Shown here piece by piece: positions 1 through 10,862 of a DNA stretch of 64,000 nucleotides; within the stretch, counting starts at the first letter, position 1, and the number at the start of each line of letters is the position of its first letter. The translations under genes and the position numbers were made by a program. Source of the stretch: Cephalotrichum gorgonifer (taxonomy: Eukaryota > Ascomycota > Sordariomycetes > Microascales > Microascaceae); contig ONZQ02000003.1 in assembly GCA_900312665.1 (NCBI GenBank), positions 1,220,986 through 1,284,985 of the forward strand. The letters run 5' to 3'. Under the pieces are notes generated by a model. That model was not told the DNA's origin and searched no databases. It saw nothing but the letters and a program-made list of their open reading frames with translations.

Positions 1-1641
1 CCTATCCCTATCTTCACCCTCCAAATCTTTGCGGTAACGTTCCTTGCCCTTCCTATCCTTATCCAGTCTCTCACGAGAAGCCTCCCCGTCCTCTCCACCC
101 TCTGACTTTCCGTCCTTGTTCACGACAGGACCCAGCCCGACAGCCGACGCTGCAATGCCGAGCCCTGCCTTGAGGTTGTCCTTCAATCTCCTTCTGGGCT
201 CTGGCTCCGCATCCCTATCTCTAGCGGCGCCCCCCTCCTCTTCATCATTGACAACCCTCGGTGGCCTCCTCCTCTGCTCCTTGCCATCATCTAACTCCCG
301 CGCCTCGACATGCTCAATGCGATCCCAATCGTGATCCAAGTCATTCGCCGGCAGACGCGCGGAATCGGCGTACTCCTTGCGCGCGCGCTCCCGTCGATCC
401 CGCCTGTCGTTAGGCTCCGGAATCAGGTCAGTCCGGATCCCGAACCCACGGTCACTCACAAGCTCGTCAACATAGACACCTTGATCATGATCGCGCTCCT
501 TTCTCGAGGGCCGCTCATCGCCTCGAGGCCACTGGGTTACATTATCGCGAGAGGGTCGAGGAGGGGCCTCCTGGTACAGTGACACGGGCCGCGCGTGTCT
601 ATTCGAGCCGCGTCTCTCGCGGGGGGTGGCGAGCGTGAGGTCGGGGTGGTGGGCCGCCGGTGGGGGTACGGGAGCGGCCGGAGGGACGGAAACGGGCTCG
701 TACATGGCAGAGTTTCTATTGAGCCTGTCGAGGCCCCAGGTGGTGGGTGGAGGTCCCCCGCGGGTTTCAGAGGATCTAGGCGCTGCGCCAGCTGTGCTGT
801 CATGCGTGCGGTGCGTCTCGATATTGAAGCCTCGGCGTTCAGGGTTATAGTAGACATTGGGTCGGGCGTAGTGATCAAAGCTATCGTGGCGGCGGTGGCG
901 AGTGTGTTTCGGGTGTTCTAGGTCGTACTGGACCAAGTCGCCGGGCTTCGTATAGCCGTACTGGTCACCGATATCAACAGTCGTATGACGAGGGTTGCTC
1001 GGATAGAGGACAGTGGGACGGGAGGTTCGGTAGGCGTCGGCGCGGCCGGCGGCGGGTACGACCTCGGGACCTCTGATACGGCTCGAGTATTCGTCTTCGC
1101 TGGCGAACATCGGGCTGTACGGGGGGGCTAGAGGTTGCCGGCTCATGCTCCCGGATCGTGACTGACGTCGTGGAGCACGGATCGATGCGCCAACTGGGCG
1201 GTACTCGTCTCGGGCGGGACTTCTCGAGCGCCCGCGGGCAGCAGAGTTATGGCCAGGGGGACGAGCGTTTGTGCCAGTGGTTGTGATTATGATCGGACGG
1301 TGGCCGGCGGAGTCAATGGTTGATGAGCGGCGGGTCCTCGCCGTGGTGGGGACGACGTCACGCGGCAGTCTGGAGGTTCGCGGGGGGGCATCGTCGGTCG
1401 CGGCGTATACAGGGCTTCCCTGGCCGCGCGGGTGAGGGGCGGTCGAGTGGTGGTATCTTATCGGACCATTATCATGACGACTCGGGCCGGTAGGATAGGA
1501 GTGGATATCGCCCGGATACACGGGGTTATAGCCCATGCCCATAGTAGACGGCATCACCGGCATCGACGCTCTGGCGGGGTTGAAGGTCGACGCCCGACCG
1601 AGCACATCGGGGTTGTACGCCGGATATCGGCGCTCCGCCAT
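1..1641 (-). CDS. Partial (3'-truncated) Arg/Pro-rich low-complexity protein, function unknown
   Basis: The frame is open without a stop from an ATG at 1641-1639 to the left edge, giving at least 547 codons. The C-terminus lies outside the window. The protein starts MAERRYPAYNPDVLG and is rich in Arg, Pro, Ser, Tyr and Asp, with SR/RS-like stretches (RGRSRSPARDE) and a strongly charged distal part of repeated Arg/Glu/Asp (RRDRRERARKEY, EPEPRRRLKD). I see no catalytic motif, signal peptide or transmembrane segment, so it is probably mostly disordered. Codon use is GC-rich like the neighbouring genes and no intron is needed. I do not recognise the family. The uninterrupted 1.64-kb frame and an ATG following a plausible leader support a real gene. 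The start could be an internal Met if the leader is spliced. Confidence 0.75.
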   Translation of the reverse strand, partial: MAERRYPAYNPDVLGRASTFNPARASMPVMPSTMGMGYNPVYPGDIHSYPTGPSRHDNGPIRYHHSTAPHPRGQGSPVYAATDDAPPRTSRLPRDVVPTTARTRRSSTIDSAGHRPIIITTTGTNARPPGHNSAARGRSRSPARDEYRPVGASIRAPRRQSRSGSMSRQPLAPPYSPMFASEDEYSSRIRGPEVVPAAGRADAYRTSRPTVLYPSNPRHTTVDIGDQYGYTKPGDLVQYDLEHPKHTRHRRHDSFDHYARPNVYYNPERRGFNIETHRTHDSTAGAAPRSSETRGGPPPTTWGLDRLNRNSAMYEPVSVPPAAPVPPPAAHHPDLTLATPRERRGSNRHARPVSLYQEAPPRPSRDNVTQWPRGDERPSRKERDHDQGVYVDELVSDRGFGIRTDLIPEPNDRRDRRERARKEYADSARLPANDLDHDWDRIEHVEARELDDGKEQRRRPPRVVNDEEEGGAARDRDAEPEPRRRLKDNLKAGLGIAASAVGLGPVVNKDGKSEGGEDGEASRERLDKDRKGKERYRKDLEGEDRDR

Positions 1642-4600
1642 GACGTATGAAGCAGCGCTCAGGACTAAAGCTGCGGGCAATCAATCAAGCTGAGTTGTGA
1701 GGCGATAAGGGTGAGGGGACAAAATGGCACATATACCGTATATAATCGGCAGCCGTAAATGATGATGCAATCGATATTTGAAGCGGGCCAAGGAAGATGA
1801 GTAACAATGAGGGGAAAGTCGCGAATGTCAGATAGAGAGAGAGAGCGAGAGCGGGAAAAAAAAATGCTGGAAGGAGGGGCAGGATAGATTATGAGAAGAG
1901 GGGCAGAATGAATCCCCCTCCCTCTTTATCCAGTCTCGACCGGTTTTTTCTAATCGCTTCTCGTCTTTTTTTTTTCCCCGCTGAGCCGCTGCCTTACGGG
2001 GGCCCAAGGTTCCTCGGGCTTATGTTGACAGGGAAGGGTAAGGTAATGTAATGTAGACTTCGACTCCCTTTGTCAAGAAAGGTACGGAGGAGGAGAGGAG
2101 GGGTCGTCTGCGTAATAATAGGGACAAGTGGATAATACTTGTATGACGGGAGTGACGGAACCCGGAGAACATGGCAAATGACAACACGAGATCGGACAGG
2201 TTTGTTAGTAATGTACTCGTAATGTCACTGATGGGCTGTTGTGGCCACACAAGAATAGGTCTCTCGGGTTTGTAAGGAATGGACGCATCGGATGAGAACA
2301 AGGGCTTGTCAGGCAAATATGTTTGCTATCTGAGAGAGTGGAAGCCAAGTAAGATGATGGATACAAGCTGGGGTGGGAGAAAGCTGACGCCTTGGCGATG
2401 TCTCGCGAACCCTCTTTGGCTCGGTTGCCTTCTCACAACAGTGCCTTCTTTCGGTTCATTCCTCAGCATCTATTCATGTACGTACTCGCAGCTTTTGGAT
2501 AGATCCGGTGACGTGCCCGGTGGAAGTGAAGAATGAGCCCCGCAGGAAGGTCCACCAATAGCTTGGTTTACAATTCACACCTGCAGCCCGGGTAAGCATG
2601 AGGGCAGTGGCGAATATCGTGTAATACTCGTAGTACACCGAGAGCAAGGCCACTAGCTCTCACGAATGTTGACAAGCGGGAGGGCAGGCAGGCAATGGAA
2701 AATAGGCAACCAGGCAGGTCGGCAGACGGGAGGGGCTGCTGATGAGAGAATGGCGCGGGGTCCAACTGGGGGTGAGTACTTGTAGGTACGAACACTTGTA
2801 CGATGTCGAGATGGAAGGTGAGGGGCTGCGATGATGGAGCTAACGGACACGAGGACGAGAGTGATGTAATTTCTATCTTGGGTCGAGTAAGGAGCTAGTC
2901 GTCGTATTAGCCCCGTCCAGGCAGGTCGTCACTCCACGGGGAATTCCCGGGGAAGGCGCCGCCAACGTCAGAGACTAACTAGGGCCAGGCGAAGGAGGAT
3001 GGTCGCCGCATGACATGTGGGCAAGCTGAGTACTCCTTGCAACAACTGCATTGGACTGACTGCCTATATCAACTAACCTTGGCCATGATATTTCGTTGAC
3101 CAAGGTTTCGATGGCTAACGAAATATAACCTGTACTCATATATCCGCGCAACGGAGTGACATGACGTCAATGCAACAAGGAGTCGATCGGGGAGGGGGGG
3201 GAAAAGCAAGTGGAAATCTACGAGTACGAGTACCTACCTGTATGAGCGAGTCTTAGCTCAGGGTCAGAGTTCGCTAGCTACGGGGTACGATTAAAGATCT
3301 CTCCTCTGATTCGATCCCAACCCGACGGGATTTTGGCTTTCTGCGGTGGGTTGTGTTAGACCTGAGCCAGCCACGCCCCAGGCTGGGCCACCAAACCTAA
3401 TCGAGTTTTGACTACAGAGTAGTTCTTGACGTCAATCGCTGTCGTTCGCATCAAATGCATGTGGGTTTTGCATGTATTGGTCTCGGCGAGTTTAGCGCCC
3501 TCCATCGTTGACTAACGGCTCCTAATGCGAATTAAGGCTGGGTGTTGGCCAGAACCACGGCGTATATGCGCACCATCACCTAGAATGGAAGCGGACATGC
3601 GAATGGCCAGCTTGAAGCCTTGGAACTCACATCTAGGTTACGAAGTAGTATTAATCCCCCTTTATTAGCCGCCCGGGCCTCTCCCGTTGGGCATCGTCGG
3701 CGCCTCTCCCCCTCGATCTCTGCCCAATCCAACCCCTCTCCTTGTTGATATCCCTCTCCCCCGCATTTAACCTGTGGGACTAGACGCCCATCGGCCCTGG
3801 GCCCCGGGTCTCGGGAGTTATCCTCTTCACCGGATAGGGAGTAACTGATTCGCCGAGGAGGGAGGCAAGTGTGACCTCTCAAATGCCGATTGGGCTGTGC
3901 TAACTTGTCCACAGTTTTGTTAAACCCGGAAGTTTGCGTCATGGGATGGGGGTATACCTCGAAGGGGAACTTGTGCCTTGGCGAATACGAATTACAGGAA
4001 GAATCAAACTTGAGGTGGTCTCCGCTCTGCCTTGTCTGACCTCGTAGATCGCCCGGTTCCTCGAACAGGCGTGTCTGTGTTGGTGTTACGATGCGAGCGC
4101 AAGCTCGTGAACTATACTAGTAGGAGTACGAACGCGCTAGGTAAAGACAGCATCAGTTCACCTGGGACGTCAGAGTGCAGGTAATAATGGAACTTCCTCA
4201 TCTCCCGGTTACACTAACTACGATGGAGCATGAGATATCAAGGCCCTTCTTGCAACCCCTGCTCCATGGACCCCTCCCCGCTTGCAATTGTCTCGCAAAA
4301 CTACAGATCCAAACTTCCAATAACACCCCGGGCGATATTATACGGGCATGGAGACAGAGACGGCTCGCCCAACTGCTAGTAGCACCTCTTTGTGCCCAAC
4401 GAGAGAGGGTTGCCCGCGCTGTCTCTAGTCTACTAACACGTCTTGCCATGATGACAATAGTGAGGCCAACCAACAGGCCGGGTCTCGAACTCTCTCCCCT
4501 TTGAGGGATTACAAGCGGGCCTTGTTATCGTGGGTGTACTAGTTTTGGAGACTCGGTCCCTCAGAGAGATCATATTTCCAGCCGCATTGGGTAGAAACGG

Positions 4601-5800
4601 GGGCTCTGCCCCCCCTCCTTCTCTCTTTTGGCGCCACTCAGACCCAGACCCCATGTGATGACGGAAACAAACGAACGAGCCCGCCAAATTTCGACGGCAT
4701 ACGTCATAGTTCCAAGGCATATGGCCATGTGCGCCTCACCGCCATCGTAGCACCCGTGCTACGCAAAAACTGCACAGAGATAATAATAACACACGCCCCC
4801 CTTCTCTACCCGTTACATGTCTATGCTCGCTGTGCAAGGGTCCCCGAGGCACCGAGGCACCGAGGCCGTAGGAACCCGCCTTACTGGTGTAATTCCATCA
4901 GGCCACCCTACGAGGGATATCCCGGTCAAGATATCTCGCGACTTTCTAGCTTTATGACGGGGGTTTTGGAAGAATGGTAGCCCGGGCTCTAATGGAACCA
5001 TGCTTCCCGTGACTGGGTATTTTTCAACGAGAAAGGCATCGTGCTGTCATGTACCCTGGCTGGGTTGGAGGTACGATAGGGAACGAGGGACGATGTGAGG
5101 CCGGAGGCCTAGTGTCTTCTTGGGTCTTTGGTGAGGTGAGTTCGGGAGTGGTCAACTAGGATGGTATCTTACCCGTCTCTCCCCGGCGAGCATCATACAC
5201 GTACACCCTAGAACCAGCAGAGGTTGGAAGAGAGAGTGATTGGTACCCAAGCCGACAATGTTGTGTGAGACTCATTGTCAATGGTATCTAGAAGACTACG
5301 AGAGGAACCCCGAATGATGGCAGTAGCTACATTATCAGTACCCGGCCCCCATGAAGCTAACCATCGCCACCCTGTCGACAGACTACGTAGCGCACACTCC
5401 TCCCCAGACGGCCAGTCGATAGCATCACATAAAAAGGGAAAGGGGCGAATTCATGGCATGCAGCACGAGGCGGACTGGAACTGGGCACAGCTCTCACTCA
5501 TCTAAACATAACATCGCGGTGTGCGATACAGACATCAGAGTGATAGAGGGAACAGCCCACTCAATTCACGATAGACTTCAGCGGCCGGAGCCCCCTACAT
5601 GATTCCCAGTCCTCCGAATATACAACAATTTGTCTACTCAAAAACTTCCTCAAATCCATCCTACACACATCCAAACCCAGCAGAATTCGCGAGATGCACA
5701 GCTCCATCCACCCGGGTTATCCCCCCCTAAATGCTCCGATCATCCTAATTAAGGCACGACGAGAGAGGCTGTCCGAGGCGAACACCGTCTGTAAAAATAC
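1642..5800. other. Intergenic region, 4.2 kb, no gene recognised
   Basis: The first ~400 bases next to 1641 are the likely promoter/leader of the minus-strand gene; they hold a GA-rich simple repeat (about 1830-1855) and pyrimidine-rich blocks. The rest shows only short unconserved frames. Short tandem or palindromic motifs occur: TACTCGTA at 2214 and 2625, a TACGAGTACGAGTACCTACCTG block at 3219-3240, and a 9-bp tandem unit (GAGGCACC-type) at about 4845-4865. Two tRNA-like patches were examined and rejected. The last few hundred bases are the hex1 3' flank. Confidence 0.6.
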
Positions 5801-6611
5801 TTACAGGCGGGATCCGTGGACGACCTTCATGTCGACACCGAGCTCACGGCCGCCGTCGTTGAGGACAAGGACGCGGACGCTGCCACGGCCAGAGTCGAAG
5901 GCGCTCTGGAGACGCTCCCAGAGGTTGGACTGGTCAATGATGGGGAGGTCCTGCTTGACATCACCGGTCTCGGTCATGGCGACGACTACGATATGTTAGC
6001 ACCCGTCATCCCTCCCGCAGAGTGCGAGTGTCCGGCGGACGCAGGAAAGGGGGGTTGGGGTTGGGATTGGAACTTACTGTTGCCCTGCTGCAGGTCGAGG
6101 ACGCGGTACTGCTTGAAGATGGGGCCAAGCATGGTCTGGACAACGACGCTGGGGGCGGGGTGAGCGATGAAGGAGCTCTCCTCGTGGAGCTGCTTGGTGA
6201 AGAGGTCGACACCGAGGTAGCGGTACTGGCCGGTGGCGGCCGAGGTGGAGATGCGGATCACCTGGCAAGGGCGGTTCTGGAGCATGAGGAAGTCACCGAT
6301 GCGGATGTGGTGGCAAGGGATGGTGACAGTGTTGGGCACGACCGGGGCGCCGCTCTCGTAGCGGGGAGCACGCGACTCGCGGGCCTCGGCGCGCTCGACG
6401 GTGGTGGAGTGGACATGGTGGTGGTGGTGTTCCCTGCGGGAGTCTGGAACTATCTTGTCAGCGATCCTGTGGAGGCCCTGGCGGAAGGAGTGGTAATGAC
6501 CTGCGGCGATCTGCCGTTAGCATACGACGTGGGTCCGAGGCATGCTACATCATCATAGCATGGCACGGGGAGAAGAGGAAGAAGCTTACCGTCATCGTCG
6601 TAGTAACCCAT
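5801..6611 (-). CDS. hex1: Woronin body major protein HEX1 (short form)
   Basis: Three coding exons on the minus strand: 6611-6590, 6500-6078 and 5985-5801. They total 630 nt, giving 209 aa. The start MGYYDDDGHYHSF is the usual HEX1 N-terminus, and the protein ends in Ser-Arg-Leu, the PTS1 signal that sends HEX1 to peroxisomes. The core carries the eIF5A-like fold signature (TVTIPCHHIRIGDF, RISTSAATGQYRYLGVDLF, VVVQTMLGP, AMTETGDVKQDLP). HEX1 self-assembles into the crystalline core of Woronin bodies, which plug septal pores after hyphal damage. Introns 6589-6501 and 6077-5986 have GTAAG donors, GCTAAC branch points and AG acceptors, and phases match. It is longer than the Neurospora protein because of a His/Arg-rich linker after the N-terminus. 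Additional in-frame exons lie upstream. eIF5A itself is excluded: it lacks this N-terminus and SRL tail. Confidence 0.97.
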
Positions 6612-7781
6612 CTTGGACTTGGGAGCGGAAACGCGGCTGGCTTCGACGGTAGTGTTGTTGACGTAGGAGCGGTCCTCGCTGCAGATGCGGCTGGGCCTGG
6701 AGGCGTCTACGGCGAATTCCTCGACGCGGGTGGTGGTGGTCTGCTGGACGGGGCGGTACTGGGCTCCGTCAACAGTGGTGTTGTAGAACGAAGGCTGGAC
6801 GCGGGAGCGGTACTCGCGTTCGGCAACGTCAACGGGGGTGGAGGCGAAGAGGTGCTGGCTGTGCTTGTCTACCTCGACACGGGTCTCGGCAAAGTCGGCG
6901 TGGGAGGGTCTGGGTGGGAGGTAGCGTCGTTAGAAGGGGGTATTGATATGAGGAAAGAGTATGAATGAAGAATTGGTATGGTGAAGAAAAAAAAAACAAG
7001 GGAAGAAATAAGAGAGGTGCCAGCCCCCCTTTCAATATTGGGGGGTGGAAGGGTACGGGGTACGGTATTGTGCGGTGAGAACACGAGATTGAACGTGGCA
7101 GGCAGAGCTTGGGGACAGCCAATTGGTGCCTGACTGCATTGGACCATCCCTGAAAGGGACGCCCCCCTGGCGCCACTGGCGGGCTTCATTGACGGGGAAA
7201 CAGCCCCGGGGGGGCTACGACGGGTAATGAGCCGCTAGCTAGCCCTGTTTGTTTATGTCTCGCCACCAACCAATTGAGGTCTGGAGGGTCCACTAATGCC
7301 ATGGCCCTGTGGGGAACAACAAGAACAGGGGCAGCTGGAGACGCGGATTTGAAATGGAAAGCAACGAAGCAGGGGGGAGAGGAAAGGTGACAGGACAGGA
7401 CATCGGAGAGGCAGGTGATGGGAAGCGCGCGAAACGCCTGAAAAGGCAGAATCACGAGAGAGACGATAAAGAAAAGATCCGAGTTATACATACCGGTACT
7501 CCTCAGCGTAGTAGTGACGCTCGTGCTTCTCAACGGGGCGGCGGTATTCCTCCTCACGGGTGTAGTGGAACTTCTCCTCAGGATACTCGACGGTCGCGTG
7601 AACCGAGGGCTTGTCTTCCCGTCCGGGCTTCGAGGCGGCGAACTCGACCGCTGAGGTGGTGGTGGTGGTGGTGGTGGCCTGCTGGGTCTGAGTCTGAGTC
7701 TGGGTCTCCGCTTCGCGGTACGCCGAGGGGAAGACGCTGAAGGGGACGGGGACGCGCGCTTCAAAGTCCAGGTTGGCGGCT
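6612..7781 (-). CDS. hex1: Upstream in-frame exons for an N-terminally extended HEX1 isoform (start exon not located)
   Basis: The frame of the HEX1 start Met stays open upstream to an acceptor at 6911-6910 (TTCTAAC branch point, CCCACCCAG). A second open stretch, 7781-7494, ends in a GTATGT donor at 7493. Joining 7494 to 6909 restores the frame exactly (CG|A, Arg). The joined region encodes about 200 residues rich in Thr, Glu, Tyr and Arg, including a poly-Thr run from a (GGT)n-type repeat near 7656-7677, plus segments such as KHERHYYAEEYR. No Met lies in frame in the 7494-7781 exon, and it begins after an acceptor (CTCCCCCAG), so a further 5' exon is required that I could not place. Alternative splicing of hex-1 5' regions is known in filamentous fungi. 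Whether this product is made, or the exons are partly leader, is inference. Confidence 0.6.
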
Positions 7782-10700
7782 CTGGGGGAGCAGGAGAAAA
7801 CCTTCCGAAATCGACCTTTCGCGAAGAGACGAAAGACCGGTTTATGGAAGATGCCTCTTGCTACACAAGAATAACAACTAGGGTTATTCCAACAAGATCC
7901 CTACGGGATTCTGGTGCAGAGAAGAGGTTGGTTGGAAAGAGGGGATTGAAATGTGGTTGATTCTGGAAGATATGAATCGAGGGTTGGATGGAGAGGTTTT
8001 GAGGGTTTTCAAGAGATGAAAAGACGGGGGGGAGGACAGGGCGAGAGGACGGGGAAAAGGGGAGAAATAGGCGTGGGAACAGCTGTAACCTTGGGCCTGG
8101 CCCGAGGTGACAAGGGACACAACAGAGCCAATTTGGGGGGCCGGAGCCTCCATGTGTTGCCGTGGGTCCGCGCCCCTGGTTACCACGGGAGGGGGGTGAA
8201 CCGATGAACAGGAGCTGTCTCCATTTGGCTTCTGTCCGCTCAACACGTCTCTAGTTGGTCGTGGGGCCGTGGGAACGCGGGTGGAGAGGGCGTGGATTTA
8301 TCAACACCATCACTGTTCTCCTGGTTTCTGCACGGAGGAATTGTTTACACTGGCCAAAAGGAGCTTAGCCGAAGAGCTCATCAGCTTTCGCGTTGCAGTC
8401 GTGTTCCGCCCGTCAAATAAGTAGTCGTTCTGCACTGGGCTCTCTGGTCAAGAAGCTGTGCGCCGCTCATTTTGCAGCGTCGTCGATATTTTGGGTGCCC
8501 TGGGTACAGAAGGCTTCCCTCAAGCTCGTACAAGGACTCGTATCTTTAGGCGCCAGGGTAGATCGAGTCAATTGGCCATTTGAGTCCTTCTCGCCTCCTA
8601 CCCTGCCTGTACTTGCACAATGGCCTTCCTGCATGAGTGTGCGGCGGACGTGCGTTGGTGCTATCACACCTTGATCTGCCCAGCCAATTAATTGCTTTGT
8701 CCACTCGGAGCATGCGAGTAAGATGATGCATTCCAGCCTCGCGATTTCTTCTCCTTCGCCACCATGATAACTGACAGGACTACTTCGTAATTCCTCTTTT
8801 GCCTTGGTGGAGCGCCCGCTCTCCGACCATACTATATGTACCTCGTCAGGTTGAGGCCATAATAATTGCAGAATGCCCGTAGCCCACGGCTATAGCAGTT
8901 GTAGGGATCTCGCAAACAGAGAGCCCGTCCTGGTCGCCTGGTAATTGAACCTCGGCAAACCCTTCATTCAGCTACTGGCCACTCACTCACACACCCTCCC
9001 GCCTGTGTCGACTTGTGGTGATTCTCAATTGGGCCATCCTGATCTGGGTGGCTGGGCGCGAGCGCCGTCAGTCTCCACACCAATCAAAGCATATCACAAT
9101 CGGCGCTGAGCAGCTGTGGGCCTGCGCACCTCCATGTCCGGGATACAGTACTTGTAGCACTCGTATTAATACAAGTATTCTGGCTCCTGTAGAAATAACC
9201 TGTCCCACTCGGTTCCGACCTAGCGGCTGGGAATCTGACCGTGTCGCTTCTCGCCATTCGGCGTGGAAAGAGACACAGCTGTGATGTCCAACAATTGGGA
9301 ATGGGTTCCGAGGAAAGCGTGGGAAGTCACAGAAAAGGACAGGCAGTCTCTAGCCCCGAGTTCGTTCAGGTAATACGGCAGGCACGCCCCAGGAAGACCA
9401 CGCGCGCAGACCACAGTATAAACTGACCGCGTTAAGGCACCGGGTACCAACTGTTGATCTTACCCAAGTTATATAACAATGTGTAGCGTGGGGTACGTAC
9501 TTGTAACATTACACAGTGTCATCAAACAATCGTATTCCCCACTCCCAGACGTCAAACCGCCCCACCAGCCCCTGTCATCGCGTCCATCCTCCCATCTCAG
9601 CCAGCCCAATCCTGATCGCAAGGTTACGCTTACGACTCCTCTGACCTTGGCCTCAGCAAATCAAAATAGCCCCAAGTGGCCCCCCAAATGGTTAGCTCCT
9701 TGGCCTGGCTCCACCACAACGGGGAGTCAAGTCTGTTGCCATGACGACAGCCGCCCTCTAATCTCGCGCCATCCCTGACATGCAATATATCTATTATTGA
9801 TGCCGAGGCCTTCGGGTCCTGCTTCTGATGCTGGCCGGAAGAGGCCAAGGCGGGAGCGCTTCCACAGGCATGTCCCGAGTAGACGGTGATGGCATCGGTA
9901 TTACTTCAGATGGTGGATGGAGACGTGGGGCCGACTTACGCGGCTGCTATGGAAAATAAGCTTATTCAGGGCAAACATAAAGTCGTCTGTTTTGCAAGTA
10001 TTAATACTATCTCCTCAAAGAACACGAAGAAAGCTGGCCACTCGCTCATGATCTAGTTCCCAATTATCTCGTACTCGCCAATCTCACAATATCCTGTAGT
10101 CTATCATAGTGTGTAGAGATGTCAACCATCTTGGATACTGGAGAAAGATAGGTGGATCGAAATTCGTGCATTATATTCCACGGACTACAGAGTACGTGCC
10201 ATGTATATGTTTTGCCAGGAGGAATGGACCATGAGTATTCAAGGCACCTCCTGCATGGACCAACCGCATCTCCCCCAACACCACGATACCGAAGCGCCTG
10301 CGTGGCGAGTTTACGTCTCCCCTGGGATATCCACCTTCGTGGAATTCGCTTCTTCGGCTCACTTCTTCTTGCTGCTGCGCCTCCTCCTCTTTTCCTGCTC
10401 CTGCTTCCGCCCCCGTTATTGTCTCTAAGCTTCCGCATCTCGGATAACACCAACCGTAAATGGATACGCGCGACAGGGTATCTTCCAGACTCCCAGTGCT
10501 GCCGGGCCTGCTATATCCTGCGATATGGCGGAAACCAGTCGACGCCCATTGCCCAAATAAGAAACCTTGGCTAGATATGCGAGTAAAAGGATGAACAAAG
10601 AAAAGTGCTGGGAAGCAAGCTATGACGTCATTCACATGCTCGAGACCGCTGCCTGCAACAGAGACCGGATTTTGGGACTGGGCCTTGACCAGTCTTGATA

Positions 10701-10862
10701 CGCCGGTTAGTTCTCAGACTCCGCTACGTGACGCCAGATGCGCTGCTCGGCTGGCAACGTCTTGACTGGTAGGGGAGGCGAGTTAAATCGGGTAGGGGGG
10801 TATATAAAGGGGTCAGTGGAAGATATAGTATGGTAAATGAACCGGGAGGCCGGTGTCAGTCA
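7782..10862. other. Intergenic region, 3.1 kb, no gene recognised
   Basis: The first ~600 bases are the expected hex1 promoter and leader, pyrimidine-rich on the minus strand around 7900-8060. Beyond about 8400 I find only short unconserved frames. The longest, a 154-codon minus frame at 10171-10635, has no recognisable domain and no splice context. A GTAGCACTCGTATTAATACAAGTA near-palindromic block lies at about 9154-9178. The bases just below 10862 are the 3' flank of the zinc-finger gene. Confidence 0.55.

Noticed and set aside
3250..3335. tRNA-like patch (TTAGCTCAGGGTCAGAG and GATTCGATCCC)
   Set aside because: A- and B-box-like words are present, but the acceptor, anticodon and T stems do not pair. 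At most a degenerate tRNA-derived remnant.
4435..4530. Minus-strand tRNA-like 3' half (CTTGTAA loop, GAGTTCGAGACC)
   Set aside because: No matching 5' half or A box, and the anticodon stem does not pair.
5986..6339. Translation factor eIF5A
   Set aside because: The eIF5A-like core belongs to HEX1: N-terminal MGYYDDDG, C-terminal SRL and the spliced structure fit HEX1, and the hypusine-site segment is absent.
6022..6558. 178-codon plus-strand frame antisense to hex1
   Set aside because: It mirrors the codon bias of the hex1 exons and crosses its introns. No independent features.
10171..10635. 154-codon minus-strand frame
   Set aside because: Low-complexity AEAGAGKEEE part, no domain, no splice or promoter context. 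Kept as intergenic.
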